A stretch of 64,000 nt of DNA. It comes from Phycisphaera sp. (lineage in GTDB: Bacteria > Planctomycetota > Phycisphaerae > Phycisphaerales > UBA1924). The translations under genes and the position numbers were made by a program. The notes beneath the pieces are model-generated. The model was not told the DNA's origin. It worked only from the letters and a program-made list of their open reading frames with translations, and searched no databases. Positions 24,747-34,516 of the stretch are shown piece after piece (position 1 is the first letter of the stretch; the number at the start of each line of letters is the position of its first letter). The stretch is taken from contig JACKGZ010000003.1 in assembly GCA_020639255.1 (NCBI GenBank), forward strand, positions 370,468-434,467. Direction: 5' to 3'.

Positions 24747-27620
24747 TTATCCTGCCGCCAGTGCGCGCCGGCCGTCGGACCGACTCTGATTGTCCTGATC
24801 TTTGGCATCCGCGTCGGGCTTGGGGCCGATGGCCCGCGTGAGGATCGACTCCTGCTGGGCGCGGTCCTTCTTCTTCGAGCCCGCGGCGGTGCTCGCGCTG
24901 ATGTCACGCCCGATGTACTCGACCGACTGGATGTCCAAATGCCGGCTGAGCTGGTCGGCGATGAACATGAACGCGCCCATGTTCCGCGGCTCTTCCTGCA
25001 CCCAGCAGAGCTCCGCGTCCTTCGGGTACTGGGCGAGAATGTCGCGGGCCAGATCCGTGTGGAACGGGTAGACCTGCTCGACGCGGACGATCGCGACGTC
25101 CTTGCGAGCAATCTCATCGCGGCGGGAAGCGAGCTCGTGGTAGATCTTGCCGCAACAGAGAACGATCCGCTTCACGCCCTTGCGTTCGGCACCGCCGACG
25201 AACGCGGGATCGTCCATCAGCTCATGGAATCGACCACTGGTCAGCTCGCTGACATTGCTTGTCGGCGTGCGGAGCAGGCTCTTGGGCGTCATCACGATCA
25301 GCGGCTTGCGGAAGGATCGCTTCACCTGCCGACGCAGCGCGTGGAAGATCTGGGCACCCGTCGTCGGGTGGATGATCTGCATGTTGTTGTTGCCGGCGAG
25401 CTGCAGGAATCGTTCGAGGCGTGCCGAGGAGTGCTCCGGGCCTGCGCCCTCGTAGCCGTGCGGCAGGAGCACGACAAGACCCGACCAGCGTTCCCACTTC
25501 ACCTGCGCCGAGGCGAGGAACTGGTCGAAGATGACCTGCGCGCCGTTGGCGAAGTCGCCGAACTGGGCCTCCCAGCAGACGAGCATGCTCGGGTCGGCGA
25601 GCGAGTAGCCGTACTCGAACGCGAGGATCGAGGCCTCGGAGAGCGGGCTGTCGTAGACACAGAACTTGGACTGACGCTTGCGGCCGTCACCACCGACGGT
25701 GCCCGGCCCCTTGTCGGGATCACCGAAGATGCCAGGCTCGGAGATGTTGTTGAGCGGTGTGTAGGGATCGCCGGTCTCGGCGTCGTAGAGCACCGCATGG
25801 CGTGAGCTGAATGTGCCGCGGCGTGAGTCCTGACCGGACAGACGCACCGCGTTGCCCTCGGCGAGCAGGGTGCCATAGGCGAGGATCTCGCCGTCGGCGT
25901 AGCTGATCTGTTGACCATCCCAGAGCTTCGAGCGACTCTCGAGGAGCTGCTTAAGCTTGCGGTTGACCTGGAACCCCTCGGGCACGGTGCCGAGGGCCTC
26001 ACAGACGTACTTCAGCACGTCTTCATCGACAGCCGTATCCGCTGGCACATGCGAGTACGCGTGCTCGAAGCCCGACCACCGCATGCTGCCCGGATCGATC
26101 ACCGGGTCACGGGGCTGACTCTTGGCGGTCTGCTGCGCCTGATCGAGCATTTCCTCGACACGCGTCTTGAGCAGCGAGTGATCGTGCTCGGACAGCACGC
26201 CCTCGTCGCGCAGCTTGGCGGCGTAGGTCTGCATCAGGGGCTGCATCTTCTTGATGAGCTTGGCGAGGATCGGCTGCGTGAACGACTGCTCGTCCTGCTC
26301 GTTGTGGCCGTACTTGCGGTAGCACCATAGGTCGATGAAAACATCCTTCTTGTACCGCTCGCGGTAGTCGGCAGCCAGACGAGCCACGGTGACGACGGCC
26401 TCGGGATCTTCGCCGTTGACGTGGAAGATCGGGGCGCCGATCGACTTGGCGATGTCGGTGCAGTAAGTCGTGCTGCGGCTGTCCTCGGGTCTCGTCGTGA
26501 AGCCGATCTGGTTGTTCACGACGACGTGGATCGTGCCGCCGGTGGTGTAGCCCTCGAGCTGCGAGAAATTCAGGGTCTCGGCGACGACACCCTGACCCGC
26601 GACGGCGGCATCGCCGTGCATCACGACCGGGACGACGCGCCGGCGTTCCTTGTCGTTGCGGAGGCGCTGCTTGGCCCGGCAGCGGCCCTCGACCACCGGG
26701 CCCACGGCCTCGAGGTGGCTCGGGTTGGAGGCCATGGCCAGGTGCAGCATCTTGCCGTTGCCGAACTGCCGAGCGGCCGAGTACCCGCGGTGGTACTTGA
26801 CGTCGCCGCCCTCGTCCATGAAGTACTCGTCGTTCCAGGTGTCCTCGAACTCGGTGAAGATCTGCTCGTAGGTCTTGCCGAGGATCTGGTTGAGGACGTT
26901 CAACCGCCCTCGGTGGGCCATGCCCAGAACAACCTCCTCGGCTCCGTGCTCGGAGAGGCGCTCAAGAATCTGATCGAGCAGCGGGATAAGCGACTCAGAG
27001 CCCTCGAGGCTGAACCGCTTTTCGCCCGGGTAGCGTTTCTGGAGGAAGGCCTCGAACGCACCCGCGTTGAGCAGGAGTTCGAGGATGTGGATCTTCTCGC
27101 CGCGGTTGAGATCGACGCGGCCGTCGATGGCTTCCCACTGATGGACGAGCCAGGCTCGCTCCTCGTAGTCCTCGACATGGAGCACCTCGACGCCGACGGT
27201 GCCCAGGTAGAGCATCTCCATCCGGTTGATAAGCTCGCGGATGGTGATCATGCCCTCTTTGCCGATGGCGTGGGCGTCGACGGAGCGGTCGAGGTCGGCT
27301 TCTGTGAGTCCGAACCAGTCGAGGTTCAGGGCATCGGGACGGGACCGAGGCCGACCATGCGGGTCGAGTTGGGCACCGAGGTGTCCTCGACCGCGGTAGG
27401 CGACAAGAATCTTCTCAAGGTCAGGAGAGAGGTCGTCGCTGCTGCGACCACTGCCCAAGGCGGGGGATGACCCCAGGGCGAGTTCATAGCCCTGCAAAAA
27501 GGCCCTAACGTCGGCGGGGACCGACATCGGATCCTTGAGGTAGGCCTGGTATTGAGAATCGAGGTACTCGGCGTTCCAGCCGTTGACACTCGGACGTTGA
27601 GCCTTGGGCCCGGTGCTCAT
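24747..27620 (-). CDS. sucA: 2-oxoglutarate dehydrogenase E1
   Basis: 957 residues, full length. The N-terminal part has the short E1 tail NAEYLDSQYQAYLKDPMSVP; VVLGMAHRGRLNVLNQIL and MHGDAAVAGQGVVAETLN are the conserved thiamine diphosphate-site segments; LLPHGYEGAGPEHSSARLER closes the transketolase-like half. It decarboxylates 2-oxoglutarate and passes the succinyl group to the lipoyl arm of SucB. It starts 161 bases downstream of pstB on the same strand, so read-through from the pst operon is possible. Confidence 0.97.
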   Translation of the reverse strand: MSTGPKAQRPSVNGWNAEYLDSQYQAYLKDPMSVPADVRAFLQGYELALGSSPALGSGRSSDDLSPDLEKILVAYRGRGHLGAQLDPHGRPRSRPDALNLDWFGLTEADLDRSVDAHAIGKEGMITIRELINRMEMLYLGTVGVEVLHVEDYEERAWLVHQWEAIDGRVDLNRGEKIHILELLLNAGAFEAFLQKRYPGEKRFSLEGSESLIPLLDQILERLSEHGAEEVVLGMAHRGRLNVLNQILGKTYEQIFTEFEDTWNDEYFMDEGGDVKYHRGYSAARQFGNGKMLHLAMASNPSHLEAVGPVVEGRCRAKQRLRNDKERRRVVPVVMHGDAAVAGQGVVAETLNFSQLEGYTTGGTIHVVVNNQIGFTTRPEDSRSTTYCTDIAKSIGAPIFHVNGEDPEAVVTVARLAADYRERYKKDVFIDLWCYRKYGHNEQDEQSFTQPILAKLIKKMQPLMQTYAAKLRDEGVLSEHDHSLLKTRVEEMLDQAQQTAKSQPRDPVIDPGSMRWSGFEHAYSHVPADTAVDEDVLKYVCEALGTVPEGFQVNRKLKQLLESRSKLWDGQQISYADGEILAYGTLLAEGNAVRLSGQDSRRGTFSSRHAVLYDAETGDPYTPLNNISEPGIFGDPDKGPGTVGGDGRKRQSKFCVYDSPLSEASILAFEYGYSLADPSMLVCWEAQFGDFANGAQVIFDQFLASAQVKWERWSGLVVLLPHGYEGAGPEHSSARLERFLQLAGNNNMQIIHPTTGAQIFHALRRQVKRSFRKPLIVMTPKSLLRTPTSNVSELTSGRFHELMDDPAFVGGAERKGVKRIVLCCGKIYHELASRRDEIARKDVAIVRVEQVYPFHTDLARDILAQYPKDAELCWVQEEPRNMGAFMFIADQLSRHLDIQSVEYIGRDISASTAAGSKKKDRAQQESILTRAIGPKPDADAKDQDNQSRSDGRRALAAG

Positions 27621-27716
27621 GACATTCTCGTCGTCAAGCGCTGTAAACGTCTGCCGAGCCCAGCCCAGCGCCGGCCGTGGGTGGCACTTCAGGGATGTTA
27701 TGCATGGAGTTCGGCC

Positions 27717-27752
27717 TTTTGCCCGCCAAGATCCACACTCAGGGGGGCAAAA
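27717..27752. repeat. Inverted repeat between pstB and sucA
   Basis: TTTTGCCC (27717-27724) is the reverse complement of GGGCAAAA (27745-27752), and the stem extends three bases inward with one mismatch. It lies in the 161-base gap after pstB. It may form a weak terminator-like hairpin for pstB, but a clear U-run after the stem is lacking. Confidence 0.4.
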
Positions 27753-27781
27753 ATCGGACCTTGCCGATATGGACCCGCCCG

Positions 27782-28636
27782 TTAGCCGAATCGGCCAGTC
27801 ACATACTGCTCGGTTTCGGGCAGGTGCGGGTTCTGGAAGATCTGCTTGGTCGTGCCGTATTCGACGAGCCGGCCCAGGTACATGAACGCCGTAAAGTCGC
27901 TCACACGCGAGGCCTGCTGCATGTTGTGGGTGACGATCAGGACCGTATAACGGCTCGAAATGTCGTGGATCAGCTCCTCGATACGAGCGGTCGCGATCGG
28001 ATCGAGAGCCGAGCAGGGCTCGTCCATGAGCAGCACCTCGGGCTCAACCGCGACTGCCCGGGCAATGCACAATCTTTGCTGCTGGCCGCCAGACAGCCCG
28101 AGGGCCGAATCGTGGAGGCGATCCTTGACCTCCTCCCAGATCGCGGCGGACTTGAGAGCACGCTCGCAGGTGTCCCGGAGAACTGACTTCTTCCGTTCAC
28201 CGGCGATCCGGAGCGGGTAGACCACGTTCTCGAAGATCGACATCGGGAAAGGGTTCGACTTCTGGAACACCATGCCCACGCGCTTGCGGAGCGAGATCAC
28301 ATCGACACCCGGGTCGTAGATCGATCGACCGTTCAGGAGCATCTCTCCCGATGTTCGTACCGAAGGAACGAGATCGTTGAGCCTGTTGACGGAGCGAAGA
28401 AGCGTCGATTTCCCACAGCCAGACGGGCCGATGAGGGCAGTCACCTTGCCCCGTGGAATGCTCATGGCGATGTCGTAGAGGGCACGGTTTTCGCCGTACC
28501 AGAGTGAGAACTTAGAGACATCGAGGACCGAATCGATCTCGACGAGTTCCTTGTGACGCGCCGCCTCGAACGCAACACCGGTCTGGACCGCGTGCGCCAC
28601 GGAGCGTTCTGTCGTGCTGGTGGGCTGTGTGGTCAT
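27782..28636 (-). CDS. pstB: Phosphate ABC transporter ATP-binding protein
   Basis: 284 residues from ATG 28636; a GTG at 28645 overlapping the pstA stop is an alternative. The Walker A motif is LIGPSGCGKSTLLR, the signature is ALGLSGGQQQRLCIARA, and Walker B is PEVLLMDEPCSALDP. It powers high-affinity phosphate uptake with PstA and PstC. About 30-40 extra residues precede the usual start. It is the last pst gene here; no phoU follows. Confidence 0.97.
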   Translation of the reverse strand: MTTQPTSTTERSVAHAVQTGVAFEAARHKELVEIDSVLDVSKFSLWYGENRALYDIAMSIPRGKVTALIGPSGCGKSTLLRSVNRLNDLVPSVRTSGEMLLNGRSIYDPGVDVISLRKRVGMVFQKSNPFPMSIFENVVYPLRIAGERKKSVLRDTCERALKSAAIWEEVKDRLHDSALGLSGGQQQRLCIARAVAVEPEVLLMDEPCSALDPIATARIEELIHDISSRYTVLIVTHNMQQASRVSDFTAFMYLGRLVEYGTTKQIFQNPHLPETEQYVTGRFG

Positions 28637-28644
28637 GGTGGTCA

Positions 28645-30717
28645 CTAGAACTGCCCCGACTGGAACCTGGCCTTCAGCTTTGTGCGGATACGGATCGCGG
28701 TGAGATTCATCAGCACGACCAGTGTGACAAGCAGGAGGGTCGTTGTCCAAACGTAGCCCCGAGCTGCTTCTGAATCCGGGCTTTTGAACCCGAGATCGTA
28801 GATGTGGAACCCGAGGTGCATGAAGCTGCGATCGGCGAAAATGAACGGGAATCGCGCCTCAAACGGGAGCTGCGGGGCCAGCTTAACGGCTCCAACGATC
28901 ATCAACGGGGCAACCTCACCCGCACCACGCGCCATCGCGAGGATCGCACCGGTCAGGATGCCGGGCATCGCCCCCGGCAGCACGACGCGTTGGATCGTCT
29001 GCCACTTCGATGCACCACACCCGTAGCTGCCCTCGCGTAGAGATCCCGGCACCGCGGCGATGGCTTCCTCGGCCGAAACAATCACAACAGGCAATGTGAG
29101 CAACGCCAGTGTCAGCGACGCCCAGAGCAGGCCCGAGGTGCCGAATGTGGGCGAGCCATCCACAAGTTTGGCCCTGAAGAAGCCGTCGAAGTATGGTGTC
29201 GTAAAGACAGCGATGACCGCGAGAATCGCGACCGCACCCCATGCAAGCCCGCCGAGCAGCCCGCGTTTGTTTTTCGGCCCGCCCGAAGAGATCGTCATCG
29301 CGACAAAGGCAAAGCCTGCTGCGATAAAGAGAAGGATCCACCACTGCCCGGCGCGGAGAACGATCGATGGGTCAGGCCCACCGTCGATGACACCACCGAT
29401 GCCGTAGCAAAAGAAGCCGAGCCCAAAGACACCGTACACAATGCTCGGCACGCCCGCGAGGTTGTTGATCGCAACGCGCAGGATGCTGATGACAAGCCCC
29501 TGCCTGGCGTACTCACGCATATAGAGAGCCGCCATCACGCCCAGCGGCACGACCGCGATCGTGAGCAGAAGCGTGACGAGAAGCGTCCCGATGATTACCG
29601 GGAAGACGCCACCCTCAGTGTTCGCTTCGCGCGGATTGCGACTGATGAACTCCCACCACCGCGACAGATAGAGCCCGACCTTGCCACTCAGCCCCATCTT
29701 GTTCGGTTGGACGACCCGAATAATCTGCGAGACTTTCATGGGCTCATCGGTCTGACTTTGCGACAGAGCGGCAAATCGTCCTGTCAGTGGATCGATGATC
29801 TCGACGCGGTATCTGGCGTCTTCGGCCTCAATCGCGGCAACCTGATCGGTCAGTTCGGTAAACTGCGCTGCTAGTTTTATCCTTCGTGCGGATGTGCCTG
29901 CAAGGATTTCGTCGAGTTGCTCCTGTGAGATCGGGCGATCCGCCCAAGGGCGTTCCACAAACGCTCCCAGCGCTGTAAGACACATGGCGAGAATGAGCAG
30001 GCGACGAGGTATCGGCGCGTTCAGGACATACACACCCAAAGCCGACCCGAGACACAGCACAACCAGACTGCACCAGAGTCCGTAGCCGATGTGGCCATTG
30101 TGCTCAGCAGAATTGGCCCGAAGCTTTGCGTTCAGATCAGTAAGCCGAAGTTTCTCGAGCTTGTGGTTGAGCTTGGCGATTTCGTCGCTTCGAATCTTCT
30201 CCGCACGGATATGCCTTGCACGGGCTGCGTCAAGATACGATGGCAGTTTCTCGAGTACGTTCTGAGCACCCTCTGCCGCAACACTTCGCCCGCCATCATC
30301 ATCGATCTCGATGATCCTTGTCGGCACACCGAGCCATATGCCCCACTCATACCGCTCGATCAACACCGCGTCATCAGGCCTTTCGCGATTGGCGATCTCA
30401 TCCTCGTCAACCCAGCGGAATGGTTGCTGCCCAAGATCTCGGTTCCCGACGCGATAGAGCGTGCGTTCGCCCATATCGGGGCTCTGCTCGGTTCGAAAGC
30501 GCATCCCGTAGAACGACTGCCCCGAAGCGAGTGTGACATTCTCAATCGGTCTTTGCCAGAATGTGCGTGAGCCGCTGACGAGTATGAGTCCGAGCAGCCC
30601 CACGATCATGACCACGCACACAAAAAGCGCCATGCCTGTCAGCCACGTGCCGGCTGTTCCGCGTGCACGCAGCGGCGTGGGCTGGAGTTCGAGTGTGCGG
30701 GTGCCGGGCTGGCTCAC
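28645..30717 (-). CDS. pstA: Phosphate ABC transporter permease PstA with large N-terminal extension
   Basis: 690 residues, roughly twice the usual PstA of about 300. GTG start at 30717 overlaps the pstC stop by four bases. The C-terminal about 310 residues are the normal permease, with ALYMREYARQGLVISILRVA and the EAA-like loop SLREGSYGCGASKWQTIQRV. Before it lie a first helix (residues 25-48), a charged periplasmic stretch of about 165 residues, two more helices (about 216-255) and a second charged stretch with DEILAGTSARRIKLAAQFTE that looks like a coiled coil. Some proteobacterial PstA proteins are also enlarged. Confidence 0.93.
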   Translation of the reverse strand: MSQPGTRTLELQPTPLRARGTAGTWLTGMALFVCVVMIVGLLGLILVSGSRTFWQRPIENVTLASGQSFYGMRFRTEQSPDMGERTLYRVGNRDLGQQPFRWVDEDEIANRERPDDAVLIERYEWGIWLGVPTRIIEIDDDGGRSVAAEGAQNVLEKLPSYLDAARARHIRAEKIRSDEIAKLNHKLEKLRLTDLNAKLRANSAEHNGHIGYGLWCSLVVLCLGSALGVYVLNAPIPRRLLILAMCLTALGAFVERPWADRPISQEQLDEILAGTSARRIKLAAQFTELTDQVAAIEAEDARYRVEIIDPLTGRFAALSQSQTDEPMKVSQIIRVVQPNKMGLSGKVGLYLSRWWEFISRNPREANTEGGVFPVIIGTLLVTLLLTIAVVPLGVMAALYMREYARQGLVISILRVAINNLAGVPSIVYGVFGLGFFCYGIGGVIDGGPDPSIVLRAGQWWILLFIAAGFAFVAMTISSGGPKNKRGLLGGLAWGAVAILAVIAVFTTPYFDGFFRAKLVDGSPTFGTSGLLWASLTLALLTLPVVIVSAEEAIAAVPGSLREGSYGCGASKWQTIQRVVLPGAMPGILTGAILAMARGAGEVAPLMIVGAVKLAPQLPFEARFPFIFADRSFMHLGFHIYDLGFKSPDSEAARGYVWTTTLLLVTLVVLMNLTAIRIRTKLKARFQSGQF

Positions 30718-33461
30718 AGCATGGCGCTCCGCTTCCGAAAGTGCTGGCGGATGACCTCGGCCGATGTGTTCACGACAAATGTGATCGCAAAGAGCACGAT
30801 GCCGCAGAGGAACAGAACCCGGTAATGCGTCCCGCCGCGATCAGCCTCCGGGAGCTCGACCGCGATATTTGCCGAGAGCGTGCGTAAGCCGCCGAAGATA
30901 TTCCAATCCATCACTGGCGTGTTGCCTGTCGCCATGAGCACGATCATCGTTTCGCCCGCGGCTCTTCCCAGACCGATCATGATCGCCGAGAAGATGCCGC
31001 TTGCCGCGACTGGAAGCACAATTCGGATCGTCGTTTGCCACTGAGTTGCGCCAGTGCCCAGACTTGCAGCCCGGAGCGAATTTGGCACGCTCTGCATCGC
31101 GTCGTCGCTTAGCGTGAAGATAATTGGGATAATCGCAAATCCCATGATCACACCGACCACGAATGTGTTGCGCTGGGTGAATGTGCCGAGGACCGATTCG
31201 CGAGCATCCCACCCGAACGCAACACAGAGCCGAGCGAGGATCATTGCGATTGGGATCGCGAGCAGTATCGATGCGATCACGCGGGCCAGCGGGAACCACT
31301 TGGCCGCGCTCTGACGGCCGACACCTATTGTGCAAATCCCGGCCAATGCAAGCGAGGGCACGAATAGAATCGCTACCCAGCCGGGCAGAGGCGATCCAAC
31401 GAGCCCGTTCAGCCAGACTTTGAACGGCGAATGTTCCGCCGGTGCTTGTGGCGATGTAGCATCTCCCACAGGGCGAACGATTGCATCATCCAGAATATAC
31501 AGCCCTTCCGAGCGCAGCCTGTTGCGATCACTCAGCGAGAACTGCGCTTTGCCAACTGCCCATTCGGGCACGTCGTCGGCTGTGATCACTTCGCCAGAAA
31601 GCACGAGCTGTTCAGCGTCGCTGATCCGAAAGAGCGACCGATCGATAGCGGGACCTGCAACGGCTGAGGCGAGCACACCGATCAGACACGCCATACCGAT
31701 GAAACTCAACTGAACCCATTGCGGCAAACGCCAAGCGAGCGTGCCGGGGAGCATCGGCCAGATCGACGCAGCAACCAGGATTGCGACGGGCACAACGACA
31801 AGGCCGATGAGTACCGCCGAGAGGTGGTCTCGTACAAACGGTGCGAGCACCATTGCCGCGATAAAGCCAAGCACAACCGATGGGAGCGAGGCCATCATCT
31901 CGACCGTTGGTTTGACGCGTGATCGCAAACGCTTCGGCAGAAACTCACTCGAATAGATCGCCGCCATCACCGCGATCGGGATCGCGAAGATCATCGCGAA
32001 TACCGTCGCCTTGAGTGTGCCAAAGATCAGCGGCGTGATGCTCAGCTTCGGCTCGGCTGCATCGTCTGCCGCGGTCGATTGATAAACCAGACTCGGTTCG
32101 CTGTCACCTTCGTACCAAACTGGGAGAAAGAGCGAACGCAGCGTCACCGTAGGATGACCCGGTTCGAGATGCCAGCCTGTCAGCGAACGCTCACCGATCG
32201 CGTAGAAAGCATCGAGCTTTGGAGAAATGAGCACGCTTCGGGGTGCCTGCTCACCTCGTGCCATCCCGACAAGCTTGCCGGACGTAGCGTGCCAGAGACG
32301 TATTTCGCCGCCGGAATCAGCCGCTATAAACGTCCGGTCGCGCAGACTCGTGGAGAGGTGCACGATCGGCCGATCTGATAGACGGAACTGCTGTACGGGC
32401 ACGAGTGAGCGCGAGTTGATTTCGTCGGCACCCTCGCGTGTAAGCATCCAAGTCAGCACATGACCGTCGTCGGTTCCTACGAGGATCGTATTGCGTCCCA
32501 GCAGTGGCGCCGTTGATGTTATCGACTGTGATTCGGATGTCAGCCGAGTCGTCTCGGACAGCGTGTATGCATCGGGCCCGGCGGAGTAGCGGTCGGCTTG
32601 TCCATTCTGAAAGACAAGCACAACTTCTTTGCCGCTGTCGAGCAGAACTGCACCGCGCGGCTGCTCCGATACCTCACGCAGGTTGATCGGCAGCGTACGT
32701 ACTTTCGTGGTGCTCTTACCGCCCACAAGCGAACGCTTGGTTGTGACAATCATGACGCTGCCGGTGCCATCGGAACGAACGACCGCAACGACTTTGTCGC
32801 GCCCGAACTCATCGCAATCGATTGCAACAACCGGCGCACCTGACTCCGGAGCATCGATTCGGTTCGATGCCTCGTACACGACGGTGATCTGACGGTACTG
32901 GTCATCGCCGGTCCGCTCGAGCACGCCGCCCTCAGTGGTGCGGATCTCTCCAAGTGCCAGACCCGGCGCAACTTCTGGGAGTTCATGCTCTCGCATGATC
33001 GTGGCGTCGAATCTGAGCGATGCGAGATCGAGCGATGCATCTGGTCGTGCCATCACCAGAAAGCCTGATCCAGGCGAGAAAGCCGCCATCTCGATCGGTC
33101 TCATGCTGATCGAGCTGTTGATCACCTCGCCGGTCTGGATCGAGACAATTCTGAGGTTGCCGTCGTTCCCAACGACGGCTGCGATCCGGCTGTACTCGTC
33201 TACAGCGGCTATGGCTGGATTCGATGCCAAAGACATCTCGCCTGCCGGCTGCACATGGCCGGGTTGCGTGAGCGGGTACACAACCCAGACCAGATATGCC
33301 ATGATTCCCAAAACAGCCGCGATCACCCCGAGCCCTCCCAGGGTGACCACGCTTTCGGCAATGCGATCGACAATCAGTACGCGACGGCGTGGGCGGAAAC
33401 GATCCGGGAGAGGGCGATCGCGCTGCTCTTGCGAGTTTGGCAAGCCGTCATACTCCCGCAA
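30714..33461 (-). CDS. pstC: Phosphate ABC transporter permease PstC with beta-propeller-like insert
   Basis: About 915 residues against about 320 in typical PstC. The first helix is at about 35-62. Residues about 75-440 then form repeating strand motifs such as AFSPGSGFLVMARPD, GRNTILVGTDDGHVLTWML and DRTFIAADSGGEIRLWHATS, which look like WD40/PQQ-type propeller blades in the periplasm. The permease core follows (LKATVFAMIFAIPIAVMAA), interrupted by a second periplasmic insert (about 613-710), and ends with the EAA loop SLRAASLGTGATQWQTTIR. The start is uncertain: TTG 33461, or TTG 33443, which has GGGAG nine bases upstream. It lies 12 bases after pstS. Confidence 0.92.
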   Translation of the reverse strand: MREYDGLPNSQEQRDRPLPDRFRPRRRVLIVDRIAESVVTLGGLGVIAAVLGIMAYLVWVVYPLTQPGHVQPAGEMSLASNPAIAAVDEYSRIAAVVGNDGNLRIVSIQTGEVINSSISMRPIEMAAFSPGSGFLVMARPDASLDLASLRFDATIMREHELPEVAPGLALGEIRTTEGGVLERTGDDQYRQITVVYEASNRIDAPESGAPVVAIDCDEFGRDKVVAVVRSDGTGSVMIVTTKRSLVGGKSTTKVRTLPINLREVSEQPRGAVLLDSGKEVVLVFQNGQADRYSAGPDAYTLSETTRLTSESQSITSTAPLLGRNTILVGTDDGHVLTWMLTREGADEINSRSLVPVQQFRLSDRPIVHLSTSLRDRTFIAADSGGEIRLWHATSGKLVGMARGEQAPRSVLISPKLDAFYAIGERSLTGWHLEPGHPTVTLRSLFLPVWYEGDSEPSLVYQSTAADDAAEPKLSITPLIFGTLKATVFAMIFAIPIAVMAAIYSSEFLPKRLRSRVKPTVEMMASLPSVVLGFIAAMVLAPFVRDHLSAVLIGLVVVPVAILVAASIWPMLPGTLAWRLPQWVQLSFIGMACLIGVLASAVAGPAIDRSLFRISDAEQLVLSGEVITADDVPEWAVGKAQFSLSDRNRLRSEGLYILDDAIVRPVGDATSPQAPAEHSPFKVWLNGLVGSPLPGWVAILFVPSLALAGICTIGVGRQSAAKWFPLARVIASILLAIPIAMILARLCVAFGWDARESVLGTFTQRNTFVVGVIMGFAIIPIIFTLSDDAMQSVPNSLRAASLGTGATQWQTTIRIVLPVAASGIFSAIMIGLGRAAGETMIVLMATGNTPVMDWNIFGGLRTLSANIAVELPEADRGGTHYRVLFLCGIVLFAITFVVNTSAEVIRQHFRKRSAML

Positions 33462-33473
33462 TCAATACGTACC

Positions 33474-34436
33474 TTAGAGGCCGACGCTTTCGAGTTCCTC
33501 GGCGGCCATGCTCGCCGGGAGGGGGAAGTAGCCGTCCTTCAGCACGGCTTCCTGACCCTGACGGGAGAATATCAGCTTAATGAACTCGGCGCGCAGCGGC
33601 TCAAGTTCACGTCCGGGATTGTTATTGATGTAGACGAGGAGAAAGCGAGCGAGGGGGTAATCGCCGGTATATGCATTCTCGAGAACGGGAGCGAACGCTT
33701 CATCGCCAGTGCTTTCTGACAGCGCGATCGCCTTGACATCCTGAGTGGCATAGCCGATGCCGGAGTAGCCCATCCCGTAGGGATCGGTTGCGACGGCCTG
33801 AATCACAGCGGATGAGCCGGGCTGTTCCTTGACAGTGTCTTTGTAGTCGTTTCCGCCGAGAGCGACCTGCTTGAAGTAGCCGTAGGTTCCTGAGGCAGAG
33901 TTGCGGCCATAGAGCGTGATCGGCTGGTGACGCCAATTTGAGTCGGTGACACCGACATCGCCCCACGTCATCTCAGAACCTTTCACAGAGAAGATGTCGG
34001 CCACCTGCTCGAGTGAGAGCGATTCGAGCGGACAGTCCTTATGCACAAAGACGGCGAGGCAATCGATTCCCGTGCGGAGTAGCGTGGGCTTGTAGCCGTG
34101 CACCTCTTCGAAGCGGTCCACCTCGGCGGCCTTCATCTCACGGCTCATGGGACCGAACTGGGCCTGCCCCTCGGTGAGCGCGGGCGGTGCGGTCGACGAG
34201 CCCTTCCCGATGACCTCGACCGAGACACCCGGGTAGGCCTTCATAAAGAGCTCGCCCCAGAGCGTCATAATGTTGTTCATTGTGTCGGAGCCCATGCTCT
34301 TGATCGAGCCTGTCACTCCCTGAGTGGCCTCGTAGCTGGGGAGAGCCTCATCGAGGGGGCTGGTCTTCTCCTGAGCAGACGAAACACCGGTCATCAGACC
34401 AAGGGTTGCGACACCGAGCATCACTTTCTTCAGCAT
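33474..34436 (-). CDS. pstS: Phosphate-binding protein PstS
   Basis: 320 residues from ATG 34436, with AGGAG seven bases upstream. A signal peptide (MLKKVMLGVATLGLMTGVSSA) is followed by KSMGSDTMNNIMTLWGELF and IGKGSSTAPPALTEGQAQFG, the phosphate-coordinating loops, and LYGRNSASGTYGYFKQVAL, the third ligand loop. It has no lipobox, so it is a free periplasmic protein. It is the first gene of pstS-C-A-B and carries a Pho-box-like repeat 50 bases upstream. Confidence 0.95.
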   Translation of the reverse strand: MLKKVMLGVATLGLMTGVSSAQEKTSPLDEALPSYEATQGVTGSIKSMGSDTMNNIMTLWGELFMKAYPGVSVEVIGKGSSTAPPALTEGQAQFGPMSREMKAAEVDRFEEVHGYKPTLLRTGIDCLAVFVHKDCPLESLSLEQVADIFSVKGSEMTWGDVGVTDSNWRHQPITLYGRNSASGTYGYFKQVALGGNDYKDTVKEQPGSSAVIQAVATDPYGMGYSGIGYATQDVKAIALSESTGDEAFAPVLENAYTGDYPLARFLLVYINNNPGRELEPLRAEFIKLIFSRQGQEAVLKDGYFPLPASMAAEELESVGL

Positions 34437-34485
34437 ATGCGGGCTCCTGTGCAGGCATTCCTGCAAAGAAGCGTTGGCTCACCAA

Positions 34486-34514
34486 TGCCAAGAAAGTGTT
34501 AAGGACACATGAAG
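34486..34514 (-). promoter_or_regulatory. Pho-box-like triple repeat upstream of pstS
   Basis: Read leftwards, three seven-base units CTTCATG, CTTAACA and CTTGGCA are separated by exactly four bases each, giving an 11-base period. This is the spacing of PhoB/PhoP boxes (two or more 7-mers with 4-base gaps), and CTTAACA matches the TTAACA core of PhoP sites. It lies 50 bases before the pstS ATG, suitable for activation under phosphate starvation. The sites also fall right after the secretin operon lipoprotein gene. Confidence 0.6.
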
Positions 34515-34516
34515 AG

